In this document: piece after piece, positions 8,666-20,734 of the stretch
How the letters are laid out: every line of letters starts with the position of its first letter
How positions within the stretch are numbered: the first letter of the stretch is position 1
Assembly (NCBI GenBank): GCA_032718475.1
Contig: JAUCBJ010007539.1
Span: 1-33,519, forward strand
Direction of reading: 5' to 3'
Length of the DNA: 33,519 bases
Source of the DNA: Nemertoderma westbladi
Lineage: Eukaryota > Xenacoelomorpha > Nemertodermatida > Nemertodermatidae
Notes under the pieces: model-generated
What the model was told of the DNA's origin: nothing
Seen by the model: only the letters and a program-made list of their open reading frames with translations
Database searches by the model: none
Made by a program: the position numbers and the translations under genes

Positions 8666-9738
8666 GGGCTCACTCTAGTGATTCTGGGAGTACTCCTAAG
8701 TCATCAGCAAAGTCTAGATCAATTAGGTACTTGGCAGGATTTCCTCGACTTCTGGAGCCAGTAGGTGGAGTTATCATCACCCCATCATCATTATGATGAT
8801 CTAAGGACATGCGTAGAACATAGTCAACCACAATTATGAACAAGAATGGTGCAAGTGTGTCTCCCTGGAGGACGCCCCATAAAACTTCAATTGTTTCTGT
8901 GTCAACGTCAACAGTAGACACAAATGTTGTTGAACCATCGTATACTGATCTGATTGCTGCACTAATTTCATCAGGAATCCCATATAATGAAAGTATGCTG
9001 AACATACGTGAGCGAGAGACTGAATCAAAGGCCTTGAAGAAGTCAACAAAGATAACAGCCAAACGCCTGTCTTTCTTTATTGATAACTCTTCAATTATCC
9101 TTCTAAGTGCCAAAATTGGCTCCATGGTCCCACGACCTTTACGGAACCCATTCTGATTTCCACGGAGCAGTCTCTCAATGGGATCCCTGATGCGATTTAC
9201 TAGAATTCTATTGTATAGCTTTGCAGCAATCGAGAACAATGAGATTCCCCGAAACGAACCATAAAGTGTTAGGTTGCCCTTCTTGGGAACTGGCACCAAC
9301 TTATTTGTTTTCATTTGTTGTGGGACTCTTGTTGTTCGGTACATGTCTACTATGATGGGATAGATGAGCTTTAAATACTCAGGTATCTTAAAGACCTCAG
9401 GGGGAACACCATCTACTCCACTGGCACGATTGGTCTTAATGCTCTTTGCAGCAGCCTTCACTTCTGCAAAGGAGATATCGCCAATGGGAATATCTGGGAG
9501 TACAGACTGAAGACACTTTTACTTCTATAAAGTTATCTCAGGCAATACCCTGTCATTATTGAGGAGCTTTTCAAAGTGGGCTTTCCAACCATTGAGGCGA
9601 TCGGCTGGTGATTCAGCCTTAACCTTGGTGGTTGGTTGGCTTTTCCGCCCAGTAAGCAAGTTGATCGATTTCCATGCCTGGAATGATTGCCTTCTGTTGT
9701 CAGCATCATTGATGGCATCAACCTGTTGGCTGTTAAAG
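8663..9738 (-). pseudogene. older LINE copy, inverted reverse-transcriptase segment
   Basis: Highly similar to about 5630-6690 of the full LINE and in the same minus orientation, so inverted relative to its plus-strand flanks. It encodes NRASGVDGVPPEVFK, FVDFFKAFDSV, GVLQGDTLAP and DLDFADDLG, in a 263-codon open frame (8670-9461). A small frameshift at about 9507-9512 breaks the link to the upstream part (QQVDAINDAD and onwards). The N-terminal region and the C-terminal third of RT are absent. Confidence 0.85.
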
Positions 9739-9867
9739 GACACAGGCCTTGAAGATGCAGAACATGGGTGATGGGATAGGGAGTCATAGTGGAGAATTTT
9801 TGTCGATAAGCCGTCATAGCATTATAGTATTAATGCAAGATGCAATGCAGCAGGCCGATTATAGTAG
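9739..9867 (+). pseudogene. older LINE copy, 3' end
   Basis: Plus-sense LINE 3' terminus with a short deletion. It shares AAAGGACAC, GGTGATAGGGAG-like and CAATGCAGCA blocks with the minus-strand 3' end at 4854-5000 and with 23874-23983. It ends in a TAGTAG tail at about 9867. Confidence 0.8.
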
Positions 9868-9945
9868 CAACAGTGCTAGTAACTGTATGAATTGTACGGG
9901 TTACAGCAATAAATTTACATTTATTGCGTGATTGCAGATGGGTGA

Positions 9946-10105
9946 TTAATTGTTTCAAAATATATATTATATGACCTATTCTCGCAATTTATGAGTTTTC
10001 CTGTGATTGCAAATTCACAAAAATATTAAAATTAATTGTTTCGAAATATTCATTATATGACCTCTATTCTCGCCATAGTTTTCTGTAATTGCGAACCCAA
10101 TGTGT
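9946..10105 (+). repeat. diverged tandem duplication, 86-bp period
   Basis: Two copies, 9946-10031 and 10032 to about 10105. Both start TTAATTGTTTC and share ATTATATGACC and ATTCTCGC blocks. No gene is associated. Confidence 0.7.
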
Positions 10106-10195
10106 TTGAAATTGCATTCATTCGAATAAATGTAACTGCTGTTCTTCATATTTGGGGTACCAAAAGTGGACGTATTGTCTTAATCCTCTTGTTTA

Positions 10196-10770
10196 GTATA
10201 ATATATAGACCTATGTAAGGCAATTGATACTCTTAACCACTCCATCCTTATAAAGAAACTTCAGTCATATATCATACGTGTAACCCCTCTGTCTATTTTC
10301 TCAGATTATTTATCTAATCGCAAACAGTTTGTTTCATTAGGTGTTACGTCATCTTTAGTTAATTCAATCACCTGTGGTACCCCGCACGGTTTGGTTCTAG
10401 ACCCTATCCTTTTTTTACTTTATATAAATGATCTCCCAAATGCAACCTCTCTCATTACCACACTGTTTGCAGATGATACATCTCTCATGCTCCATGATAG
10501 TAACACAACCAGATTAACGAATACTAAACAAAAATACCGAAAGTAATTGAATTAATGATTGGCTGGTAGATAATAAATTTACCTTAAACACAGATAAAAC
10601 AGAACACTCCAGATTTACATTCTGGCAAAATTACAACTTTCCAAGCACAACAATTAATATTAACAACATACCCATCAGATATATATATTTAAATACATAC
10701 TTTAAAAAAATTATAAAACAGAAAATATACTTTCAAATATACTTTCTAAAGATTTACTCCGCAGGCTTTT
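10196..10770 (+). pseudogene. CR1/Jockey-like LINE reverse-transcriptase remnant
   Basis: One open frame from about 10196 to a stop at 10544-10546 shows RT motif A as IDLCKAIDTLNH (from 10205; usual form DLSKAFDTVNH). Motif B is degraded (GTPHGLVLDPILFLLYINDL) and motif C is FADDTSLM. After a one-base frameshift the family pattern continues with INDWLVDNKFTLNTDKTE. This is a different LINE group from the 4854-8611 family. No start codon or upstream domain is seen. Its C-terminal end appears to lie at 12271-12471. Confidence 0.8.
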
Positions 10771-12270
10771 TAATTAGAAGGGCGTTAGGACTTCTTATTG
10801 TAAAAGTATTCACTATGTATGTATATCGGGTGAACTCCTCCGAAACTATAGCTCGTTGGTCAATGAAAATTATATCAATCGACGCATCTCAACCCCAGGA
10901 TGTGGAAAAAAAAGTTTCAGATAAAATTATTAAAGTGTTTATTTTTTATTTCGAAAAATAGCCCCATAACACGAAAATTGCCATACACTCAATGATAGAA
11001 ACACCAGCTGCTGGTGCTCATGATGGCCTAGTAAGCGAAGTTACTACTATTGATTGAATGGATAGGCCCAAATGGCAGAGAAGTACATTACTTGCCACAT
11101 TTATTACTACCTCACTCTAACCCAGACAGCCAAGACAGGAGGAAAAAACAACTGTTAGTTTGTTACGTATTACCCCACCAGCTGAATAGCTTTTCCCAGT
11201 GAATCCCATGGGAATATCTATAATGTTACTCAATGCTATGTTAGGTGGGAGGCCAGCTGATTGAATTTTAAGCACTGGGCTGTTCAAATGTTTATAAGTT
11301 AATAATAATGTTATGTAGGGGCTGGTATTACTTTTTCTCAGACTGTAAGCTGGGACACAACTACACTACGTTTGTCTATGGACGGTCTTCTTGTGACGGG
11401 ATCATAGATCCCGACCGGGTTAGATTTGTACGCGTCACCGTCCTGCTGGGCTGCTGGGCTAATGTCGTTTTGGCTGAAAGCCGTAAGGGAAAATAACACA
11501 GTTTGTATTCCTCAATGTTAATGTTCCAAATGATAATAGCACAGAATTAGTATGTGATTGCGATAAATCAGTAATACAGAATGACAGCAGTAAATCAGTA
11601 ATAGATACTGGTTGGTGGTGACGGTCGAAAACTATGACCGGTCTGCAACTCTGTGATTAATGAACTGACCGGTAAATCAGTAATACAGAATAGTTATATG
11701 ATTGATACACACAGATATTGGTTTCACCTCTTACTCTACTTGGCCTTCTGTACCCAGTGGATGCTTTCCTATCTCTGTTCAGTGCTTCCCTCCCTGCTAT
11801 TGGCTAATTTACTAATTGTCACTTTGGCACTCCCTGTGAGTGTTTCCCCCCGCCGCTAGCCTTGACTAGCTGTGTTCTCCCTCCGAGGTGGTTTGACTTC
11901 TCACCTCTCTCTGTGGCTTTAGGGCTTGTGTCCCCCCCCCCCCCCCCCCCCCAAAGTTGGTTATGAGGAGAGATTATTATTGGTAATCTCGTATCCCCAA
12001 CTATATTGGTAAAATACCACTGGTCCCATTTTCGGGTGGATAGTGGAATGGAATTGAATCCGCTTACACTTCTTATAGCCAGCTTGCTGGCTTTCTAGTA
12101 CATTAATTTATCCTTACATTTTCTATGGCCTGATTGTTTGGGACGGCACTTACTATCTATAATATATCTTAATATCTATAAATACCCGGTGCTAATACTC
12201 ATCTTCGAAGTCCATAATAATTCATCTCACCCTCTAGCTAACCTCTTTAATTTATAAAGCCTCCTCGGTT
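10771..12270. other. unassigned sequence between two LINE pieces
   Basis: No ORF with recognisable domains. It contains three copies of an AAATCAGTAATA motif between about 11560 and 11690, a run of 21 C (11932-11952) and a short hairpin at about 11965-11990. It may be sequence inserted into the CR1-like LINE, because RT sequence stops at about 10770 and its C-terminal tail appears at 12271. No insertion boundaries were found. Confidence 0.5.
11932..11952 (+). repeat. poly-C tract (C21)
   Basis: Uninterrupted run of 21 C. Length may be unreliable in assembly. Confidence 0.9.
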
Positions 12271-12471
12271 CACTCATATAATATTCGCTCTGCTCCCTCT
12301 GGCCTGAATCATTTACCTCCGCCTCGTCTCGATATTCGCCATCTTTCATTATTTATGCAAGGGCCACTTTTGTGGAACTCATTATCAAAAATTATTAATA
12401 AAAGTCAAAGCCTGGCGATATTTAAGAAGAAATTAAATTTTCTCTTTACATATTTTGCTTTATATATATAA
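12271..12471 (+). pseudogene. C-terminal end of a CR1-like LINE reverse transcriptase
   Basis: The open frame reads HSYNIRSAPSGLNHLPPPRL, then MQGPLLWNSLSK and SLAIFKKKLNFLF, ending in TAA at 12469-12471. The pattern R-LPxPR-x-GPxLWNSLP-x-SLxxFKxxLK is the usual last 60 residues of CR1/L2/Jockey-type ORF2. It is probably the end of the element begun at 10196. Confidence 0.75.
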
Positions 12472-13594
12472 TTTTATATTTTTTCTCCCCCATTACATTC
12501 TCCCCCATTGGTTATCATCAGTTTGCTATGCAGTCTTGTATATCACAAATTTATTTTTTACATACTGGAAAAAATATAATTGATAAAATTCCAACACCTA
12601 TATGTATAATTCGATTTCCATTTAAACAATCTAGAACTCTCCAGATGCAGGGATGAGCTAAAACTACACTAGCTATGCTATAGCGGAAGCTCACACCAAT
12701 CAACCCAGCAATAATTTTGTTCGGTATTGTGCTTTAATTTTATTTTATATTTTGGAGGAAATAATATATAAATATTGTGTAATTCATTCGTATATTCATT
12801 ACATAACCAATATTTATTGATTTATGGATTTGTTGTGGATGCGAATTCTGTGGTAATAAAATATGTAAACATAAATGGAAACATCATAGTGTCTGGAATT
12901 AGTTTGCAGAGATGGGAATGGGATAGCATATTAGATTAAGACTAGGCCTAATTACTCCACAGACAAACACTTAACAAGTGCATTTCAATGTATACATAAT
13001 TTTCTCGCATCAATAATATTATATCTCTCTAACGCCTTTTGTTCCAATGTTTACTTATTGCAAATATAGAAATAGTGCCTAAAATTGGTTCGAACAGTTA
13101 ATAAGACATACGCTTTATAAAATCCATATTATTTTTATCTGTAACGGGACCTATCTTCTATAGTGTTTTGCTGCAGCGATTTTATTGCATTTTTGGAATA
13201 AAATGGACTCTTGGCAAGATATATATATATATCAAAAAATACTTTTTTGGTCGATATCTGCTGTCGCAAATGCAGTAAGTATCATTATTAATGTTTTCAA
13301 TCATGTCACCATTTAAAGTCATCATAGTGTTGGTTTATTACAGAAGTTGTTGTGATAATTTTTTACCGATACCGGTACTGCTTAATACCGGCTGTACCCT
13401 TTTTTACGAGGGTAAAATTACTTGCGCTTTTCTTTCAGTCGAAATCGCAAACGCTAGAAACATGGAGAGAAATTAAACGAATATAAATACAACATTTTTT
13501 TGTATAATGTTATTAAAAATAATTAACATTATATTCAATGAGATTCCAGTTCATAAAGATAGTAATATACTATAATTATTGTCTGTTCGAGAAC
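12472..13594. other. no recognised feature
   Basis: AT-rich, with short ORFs only. It includes a short TA microsatellite at about 13219-13231. Nothing else is recognised. Confidence 0.6.
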
Positions 13595-13746
13595 GGAATA
13601 TACGGATATAATACCTGAAGCTTATAACTACTAGTTATACATGATTTATTTGCTGAAGGTATTAAAGCCGTTTATTATTACAGTAATTCTCACTTTTTGT
13701 TTACACATTGCTGGGGCAACAAACCATTATTATATCCGTATATTCC
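13595..13746. repeat. 152-bp segment with perfect 18-bp terminal inverted repeats
   Basis: The motif at 13595-13612 (GGAATATACGGATATAAT) is repeated as its exact reverse complement at 13729-13746. The interior is AT-rich. It could be a very small MITE; no target duplication is evident. Confidence 0.55.
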
Positions 13747-13778
13747 TAATTTTACGGATTATACAGTAAATAAATCAA

Positions 13779-13835
13779 GTGGGGCGAGCGACGAAAGTAA
13801 GCGAGCTTAGCATACAGGTACCACTAACTCAATCA
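13779..13835 (-). repeat. dispersed repeat terminus (GGTACC...CTTCGCTCRCTT type)
   Basis: Its reverse complement matches 26353-26412 at roughly 80 percent over 50 bp, including GGTACC, TATGCTAAG and GCCCCAC blocks. It directly precedes the minisatellite. Confidence 0.55.
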
Positions 13836-13837
13836 GT

Positions 13838-13925
13838 GTGTCTGTTGCTCTGTTGTTCTGTTGTTCTGTTGTTCTGTTGTTCTGTTGTTCTGTTGATCTG
13901 TTGTTCTGTTTATCTGTTGTTCTGT
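13838..13925 (+). repeat. 8-bp tandem repeat, (CTGTTGTT)n
   Basis: About ten units with a few substitutions. It runs without a gap into the 16-bp minisatellite, whose unit is twice as long and also starts CTGT, so the larger unit may derive from a diverged dimer. Confidence 0.85.
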
Positions 13926-16900
13926 GGGTTGTAGGTACTGTGGACTGTAGGTACTGTGGGTTGTAGGTAATGTGAGTTGTAGGTACTGTGGGTTGTAGGT
14001 ACTGTGGGTTGTAGGTCCTGTGGGTTGTAGGTACTGTGGGTTGTAGGTACTGTGGGTTGTAGGTACTGTGGGTTGTAGGTACTGTGGGTTGTAGGTACTG
14101 TTGGTTGTAGGTCCTATGGGTTGTAGGTAGTGTGGACTGTAGGTACTGTGGGTTGTAGGTAGTGTGGGTTGTAGGTAGTGTGGACTGTAGGTACTGTGGG
14201 TTGTAGGTACTGTGGGTTGAAGGTAGTGTGGACTGTAGGTACTGTGGGTTGTAGGTAGTGTGGGTTGTAGGTACTGTGGGTTGTAGGTACTGTGGGTTGT
14301 AGGTACTGTGGGTTGTAGGTACTGTGGGTTGTAGGTACTGTGGGTTGTAGGTACTGTGGGTTGTAGGTCCTATGGGTTGTAGGTAGTGTGGACTGTAGGT
14401 ACTGTGGGTTGTAGGTAGTGTGGGTTGTAGGTACTGTGGGTTGTAGGTACTGTGGGTTGTAGGTACTGTGGGTTGTAGGTACTATGGGTTGTAGGTCCTA
14501 TGGGTTGTAGGTAGTGTGGACTGTAGGTACTGTGGGTTGTAGGTAGTGTGGGTTGTAGGTACTGTGGGTTGTAGGTACTGTGGGTTGTAGGTACTGTGGG
14601 TTGTAGGTACTGTGGGTTGTAGGTACTGTGGGTTGTGGGTACTGTGGGTTGTAGGTAGTATGGGTTGTAGGTACTGTGGGTTGTAGGTCCTATGGGTTGT
14701 AGGTAGTGTGGACTGTAGGTACTGTGGGTTGTAGGTACTATGGGTTGTAGGTACTGTGGGTTGTAGGTACTATGGGTTGTAAGTACTGTGGGTTGTAGGT
14801 ACTGTGGGTTGTAGGTACTATGGGTTGTAGGTACTGTGGGTTGTAGGTCCTATGGGTTGTAGGTAGTGTGGGTTGTAGGTACTATGGGTTGTAAGTACTG
14901 TGGGTTGTAGGTACTGTGGGTTGTAGGTACTATGGGTTGTAGGTACTGTGGGTTGTAGGTCCTATGGGTTGTAGGTAGTGTGGACTGTAGGTACTGTGGG
15001 TTGTAGGTCCTATGGGTTGTAGGTAGTGTGGACTGTAGGTACTGTGGGTTGTAGGTACTATGGGTTGTAAGTACTGTGGGTTGTAGGTACTGTGGGTTGT
15101 AGGTACTATGGGTTGTAGGTACTGTGGGTTGTAGGTCCTATGGGTTGTAGGTAGTGTGGACTGTAGGTACTGTGGGTTGTAGGTACTGTGGGTTGTAGGT
15201 ACTGTGGGTTGTAGGTAGTGTGGGTTGTAGGTGCTGTGGGTTGTAGGTACTGTGGGTTGTAGGTACTATGGGTTGTAGGTACTGTGGGTTGTAGGTCCTA
15301 TGGGTTGTAGGTAGTGTGGGTTGTAGGTACTGTGGGTTGTAGGTACTGTGGGTTGTAGGTACTGTGGGTTGTAGGTACTATGGGTTGTAGGTCCTATGGG
15401 TTGTAGGTAGTGTGGACTGTAGGTACTGTGGGTTGTAGGTACTATGGGTTGTAGGTACTGTGGGTTGTAGGTACTGTGGGTTGTAGGTACTATGGGTTGT
15501 AGGTCCTATGGGTTGTAGGTAGTGTGGACTGTAGGTACTGTGGGTTGTAGGTACTGTGGGTTGTAGGTACTGTGGGTTGTAGGTACTGTGGGTTGTAGGT
15601 ACTGTGGGTTGTAGGTACTGTGGGTTGTAGGTACTGTGGGTTGTAGGTACTGTGGGTTGTGGGTACTGTGGGTTGTAGGTAGTGTGGGTTGTAGGTACTG
15701 TGGGTTGTAGGTACTGTGGGTTGTAGGTACTGTGGGTTGTAGGTACTGTGGGTTGTAGGTACTGTGGGTTGTAGGTCCTATGGGTTGTAGGTAGTGTGGA
15801 CTGTAGGTGCTGTGGGTTGTAGGTACTATGGGTTGTAGGTACTGTGGGTTGTAGGTCCTATGGGTTGTAGGTAGTGTGGACTGTAGGTACTGTGGGTTGT
15901 AGGTACTGTGGGTTGTAGGTACTGTGGGTTGTAGGTAGTGTGGGTTGTAGGTGCTGTGGGTTGTAGGTACTGTGGGTTGTAGGTACTATGGGTTGTAGGT
16001 ACTGTGGGTTGTAGGTAGTGTGGGTTGTAGGTACTGTGGGTTGTAGGTACTGTGGGTTGTAGGTACTGTGGGTTGTAGGTACTGTGGGTTGTAGGTACTG
16101 TGGGTTGTAGGTGCTGTTGGTTGTAGGTACTGTGGGTTGTAGGTACTGTGGGTTGTATTTACTGTGGGTTGTAGGTACTGTGGGTTGTAGGTACTGTGGG
16201 TTGTAGGTAGTGTGGGTTGTAGGTCCTATGGGTTGTAGGTACTGTGGGTTGTAGGTACTGTGGGTTGTAGGTAGTGTGGGTTGTAGGTACTGTGGGTTGT
16301 AGGTAGTGTGGGTTGTAGGTCCTATGGGTTGTAGGTACTGTGGGTTGTAGGTACTGTGGGTTGTAGGTAGTGTGGGTTGTAGGTGCTGTGGGTTGTAGGT
16401 ACTGTGGGTTGTAGGTACTATGGGTTGTAGGTACTGTGGGTTGTAGGTCCTATGGGTTGTAGGTAGTGTGGACTGTAGGTACTGTGGGTTGTAGGTACTG
16501 TGGGTTGTAGGTACTGTGGGTTGTAGGTAGTGTGGGTTGTAGGTACTGTGGGTTGTAGGTACTGTGGGTTGTAGGTACTGTGGGTTGTAGGTACTGTGGG
16601 TTGTAGGTACTGTGGGTTGTAGGTGCTGTTGGTTGTAGGTACTGTGGGTTGTAGGTACTGTGGGTTGTAGGTACTGTGGGTTGTAGGTAGTGTGGGTTGT
16701 AGGTCCTATGGGTTGTAGGTCCTATGGGTTGTAGGTACTGTGGGTTGTAGGTACTGTGGGTTGTAGGTACTGTGGGTTGTAGGTACTGTGGGTTGTAGGT
16801 ACTGTGGGTTGTAGGTACTGTGGGTTGTAGGTAGTGTGGGTTGTAGGTACTGTGGGTTGTAGGTCCTATGGGTTGTAGGTAGTGTGGACTGTAGGTACTG

Positions 16901-19861
16901 TGGGTTGTAGGTACTGTGGGTTGTAGGTACTGTGGGTTGTAGGTAGTGTGGGTTGTAGGTGCTGTGGGTTGTAGGTACTGTGGGTTGTAGGTACTATGGG
17001 TTGTAGGTACTGTGGGTTGTAGGTCCTATGGGTTGTAGGTAGTGTGGACTGTAGGTACTGTGGGTTGTAGGTACTGTGGGTTGTAGGTACTGTGGGTTGT
17101 AGGTACTGTGGGTTGTAGGTACTGTTGGTTGTAGGTACTGTGGGTTGTAGGTACTGTGGGTTGTAGGTACTGTGGGTTGTAGGTAGTGTGGGTTGTAGGT
17201 CCTATGGGTTGTAGGTAGTGTGGACTGTAGGTACTGTGGGTTGTAGGTACTATGGGTTGTAGGTACTGTGGGTTGTAGGTAGTGTGGGTTGTAGGTCCTA
17301 TGGGTTGTAGGTAGTGTGGACTGTAGGTACTGTGGGTTGTAGGTACTGTGGGTTGTAGGTACTGTGGGTTGTGGGTACTGTGGGTTGTAGGTAGTGTAGG
17401 TTGTAGGTACTATGGGTTGTAGGTACTGTGGGTTGTAGGTACTGTGGGTTGTAGGTCCTATGGGTTGTAGGTAGTGTGGACTGTAGGTACTGTGGGTTGT
17501 AGGTACTGTGGGTTGTAGGTACTGTGGGTTGTAGGTACTGTGGGTTGTAGGTACTGTGGGTTGTAGGTACTGTGGGTTGTAGGTACTGTGGGTTGTAGGT
17601 ACTGTGGGTTGTAGGTACTGTGGGTTGTAGGTAGTGTGGACTGTAGGTACTGTGGGTTGTAGGTACTATGGGTTGTAGGTACTGTGGGTTGTAGGTAGTG
17701 TGGGTTGTAGGTCCTATGGGTTGTAGGTAGTGTGGACTGTAGGTACTGTGGGTTGTAGGTACTGTGGGTTGTAGGTACTGTGGGTTGTGGGTACTGTGGG
17801 TTGTAGGTAGTGTAGGTTGTAGGTACTATGGGTTGTAGGTACTGTGGGTTGTAGGTACTGTGGGTTGTAGGTACTATGGGTTGTAGGTACTGTGGGTTGT
17901 AGGTAGTGTGGGTTGTAGGTCCTATGGGTTGTAGGTAGTGTGGACTGTAGGTACTGTGGGTTGTAGGTACTGTGGGTTGTAGGTACTGTGGGTTGTGGGT
18001 ACTGTGGGTTGTAGGTAGTGTAGGTTGTAGGTACTATGGGTTGTAGGTACTGTGGGTTGTAGGTACTGTGGGTTGTAGGTCCTATGGGTTGTAGGTAGTG
18101 TGGACTGTAGGTACTGTGGGTTGTAGGTACTGTGGGTTGTAGGTACTGTGGGTTGTAGGTAGTGTGGGTTGTAGGTCCTATGGGTTGTAGGTAGTGTGGA
18201 CTGTAGGTACTGTGGGTTGTAGGTACTGTGGGTTGTAGGTACTGTGGGTTGTGGGTACTGTGGGTTGTAGGTACTGTGGGTTGTAGGTACTGTGGGTTGT
18301 AGGTACTGTGGGTTGTAGGTACTGTGGGTTGTAGGTCCTATGGGTTGTAGGTAGTGTGGACTGTAGGTACTGTGGGTTGTAGGTACTGTGGGTTGTAGGT
18401 ACTGTGGGTTGTAGGTAGTGTGGGTTGTAGGTCCTATGGGTTGTAGGTAGTGTGGACTGTAGGTACTGTGGGTTGTAGGTACTGTGGGTTGTGGGTACTG
18501 TGGGTTGTAGGTAGTGTGGGTTGTAGGTACTGTGGGTTGTAGGTCCTGTGGGTTGTAGGTACTGTGGGTTGTAGGTACTGTGGGTTGTAGGTACTGTGGG
18601 TTGTAGGTACTGTGGGTTGTAGGTACTATGGGTTGTAGGTACTGTGGGTTGTAGGTACTGTGGGTTGTAGGTACTGTGGGTTGTAGGTACTGTGGGTTGT
18701 AGGTACTATGGGTTGTAGGTACTGTGGGTTGTAGGTACTGTGGGTTGTAGGTACTGTGGGTTGTAGGTACTGTGGGTTGTAGGTACTGTGGGTTGTAGGT
18801 ACTGTGGGTTGTAGGTACTGTGGGTTGTAGGTAGTGTGGGTTGTAGGTCCTATGGGTTGTAGGTAGTGTGGACTGTAGGTACTGTGGGTTGTAGGTAGTG
18901 TGGGTTGTAGGTACTGTGGGTTGTAGGTACTGTGGGTTGTAGGTACTGTGGGTTGTAGGTACTGTGGGTTGTAGGTGCTGTTGGTTGTAGGTACTGTGGG
19001 TTGTAGGTACTATGGGTTGTAGGTACTGTGGGTTGTAGGTACTGTGGACTGTAGGTACTGTGGGTTGTAGGTACTATGGGTTGTAGGTACTGTGGGTTGT
19101 AGGTACTGTGGGTTGTAGGTACTGTGGGTTGTAGGTACTGTGGGTTGTAGGTACTATGGGTTGTAAGTACTGTGGGTTGTAGGTACTGTGGGTTGTAGGT
19201 ACTGTGGGTTGTAGGTGCTGTTGGTTGTAGGTACTGTGGGTTGTAGGTACTATGGGTTGTAGGTACTGTGGGTTGTAGGTACTGTGGGTTGTAGGTCCTG
19301 TGGGTTGTAGGTCCTATGGGTTGTAGGTAGTGTGGGTTGTATTTACTGTGGACTGTAGGTACTGTGGGTTGTAGGTACTGTGGGTTGTAGGTACTGTGGG
19401 TTGTAGGTACTGTGGGTTGTAGGTACTGTGGGTTGTAGGTACTGTGGGTTGTAGGTAGTGTGGACTGTAGGTACTGTGGGTTGTAGGTACTGTGGGTTGT
19501 AGGTCCTATGGGTTGTAGGTCCTATGGGTTGTAGGTACTGTGGGTTGTATTTACTGTGGACTGTAGGTACTGTGGGTTGTAGGTACTGTGGGTTGTAGGT
19601 ACTGTGGGTTGTAGGTACTGTGGGTTGTAGGTACTGTGGGTTGTAGGTACTGTGGGTTGTAGGTAGTGTGGGTTGTAGGTCCTATGGGTTGTAGGTAGTG
19701 TGGACTGTAGGTACTGTGGGTTGTAGGTACTGTGGGTTGTAGGTACTGTGGGTTGTAGGTACTGTGGGTTGTAGGTACTGTGGGTTGTAGGTACTGTGGG
19801 TTGTAGGTACTGTGGGTTGTATTTACTGTGGGTTGTAGGTGCTATGGGTTGTAGGTACTAC
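13926..19861 (+). repeat. about 5.9 kb minisatellite, 16-bp unit ACTGTGGGTTGTAGGT
   Basis: About 370 head-to-tail units, almost all exactly 16 bp long. Common variants are CCTATGGG..., AGTGTGGACT... and ACTATGGG.... Variants recur in fixed order, notably CCT-ATGGG followed by AGTGTGGACTG followed by the consensus unit, which shows higher-order duplication of blocks. The plus strand has TAG in every unit, and since 16 is not a multiple of 3 all plus frames are closed. It is not telomeric and not CRISPR-like (no unique spacers). The right edge abuts a LINE fragment at 19862. Confidence 0.97.
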
Positions 19862-20734
19862 ATTTGTTATAATTGTGGTTGACTACGTTCTACGCATGTC
19901 CTTAGATCATCATAATGATGATGGGGTGATGGTAACTCCACCTACTGGCTCCAGAAGTCGAGGAAATCCTGTCAAGTACCTAACTGATCTAGACTTTCTG
20001 ATGACTTAGGAGTACTCTCAGAATTACTAGAGGGAGCCCAACGGCTGCTACTCATTAGAACAGGCTGCTTCTAGTGTTAGTCTTTTTATTAGTGTTAGTC
20101 TTTTTATTAACTCCAAAAAGACCAAAATTTTGACAACTAACTTTGAAAGTCCTCAGCAATGAGTATATGATGGATGAGTATAAGCCCAAAGGATGGTTTG
20201 CTTGAGCATGTGGACGACATATGTTACCTGGGATTATGGATCCGGAAGTCAGGTGAGGACCTTCGAATATGGAAGGGAAATGCATGGGCAGCCTTGAATA
20301 GACTTTCCAGGATTTCGAAGTCACATAGAATTTAATCGGAAACTTAAGGTCCGATTATTTAGAGCAGCAGTATTTCCAGTACTCCTCTATGGGAGTCCAT
20401 GCTGGGCTCTAACTGCTGAGACTAACTAACTCTGGATGGCACATTCACAAGAATGCTACGCCGGGTTCACTGTGTAAAGTACAATGCAAACATCTCCAAC
20501 CAGACGATATTGTAACATTGGAGGTGTCTTAATGTTTTCCCCAAGCTTGACACTAGAACAAGGCCACCTCCGCTTTGCAGGATATTGCTTTCGCCGTGAG
20601 GTCCATCCAGTACATAATAGTGTGCTTTGGCAGCCTCGTGGAGTGAATAATCATGTTGTACATCTTATGACTTTCTTGAGACGCATCTTAAAGGACAATG
20701 GCCTTGACGATGTGGATGATCTAGCAAATTTCAT
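19862..20734 (+). pseudogene. third LINE copy, reverse-transcriptase to near 3' end
   Basis: Plus-sense copy of the family at 4854-8611. It starts inside RT at TIIVVDYVLRMSLDHHNDDG-like sequence and runs through TKILT, DGMLEHVDD, LGLWIRKSGEDL, the PVLLYGSPCWAL-like block and LRRILKDNGLDDVDDLANF. Many stops and frameshifts make it dead. It is interrupted at 20734 and resumes at 23874. Everything upstream in the element is missing and replaced by the minisatellite. Confidence 0.88.
20723..20734 (+). repeat. target-site duplication, left copy (composite insertion)
   Basis: AGCAAATTTCAT, repeated exactly at 23862-23873. The third LINE copy is continuous across the pair. Confidence 0.85.

Noticed and set aside
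11653-11859. 68-codon ORF with hydrophobic stretch (LLLYLAF, LLLANLLIVTLALP)
   Set aside because: Short, no homology recognised and in TE-derived surroundings; hydrophobicity alone is not enough.
13926-19861. CRISPR array, telomere or coding repeat on the minus strand
   Set aside because: Units are contiguous without unique spacers; the motif is not a telomere repeat; variants with CATAG create minus-strand stops and no Met start exists.
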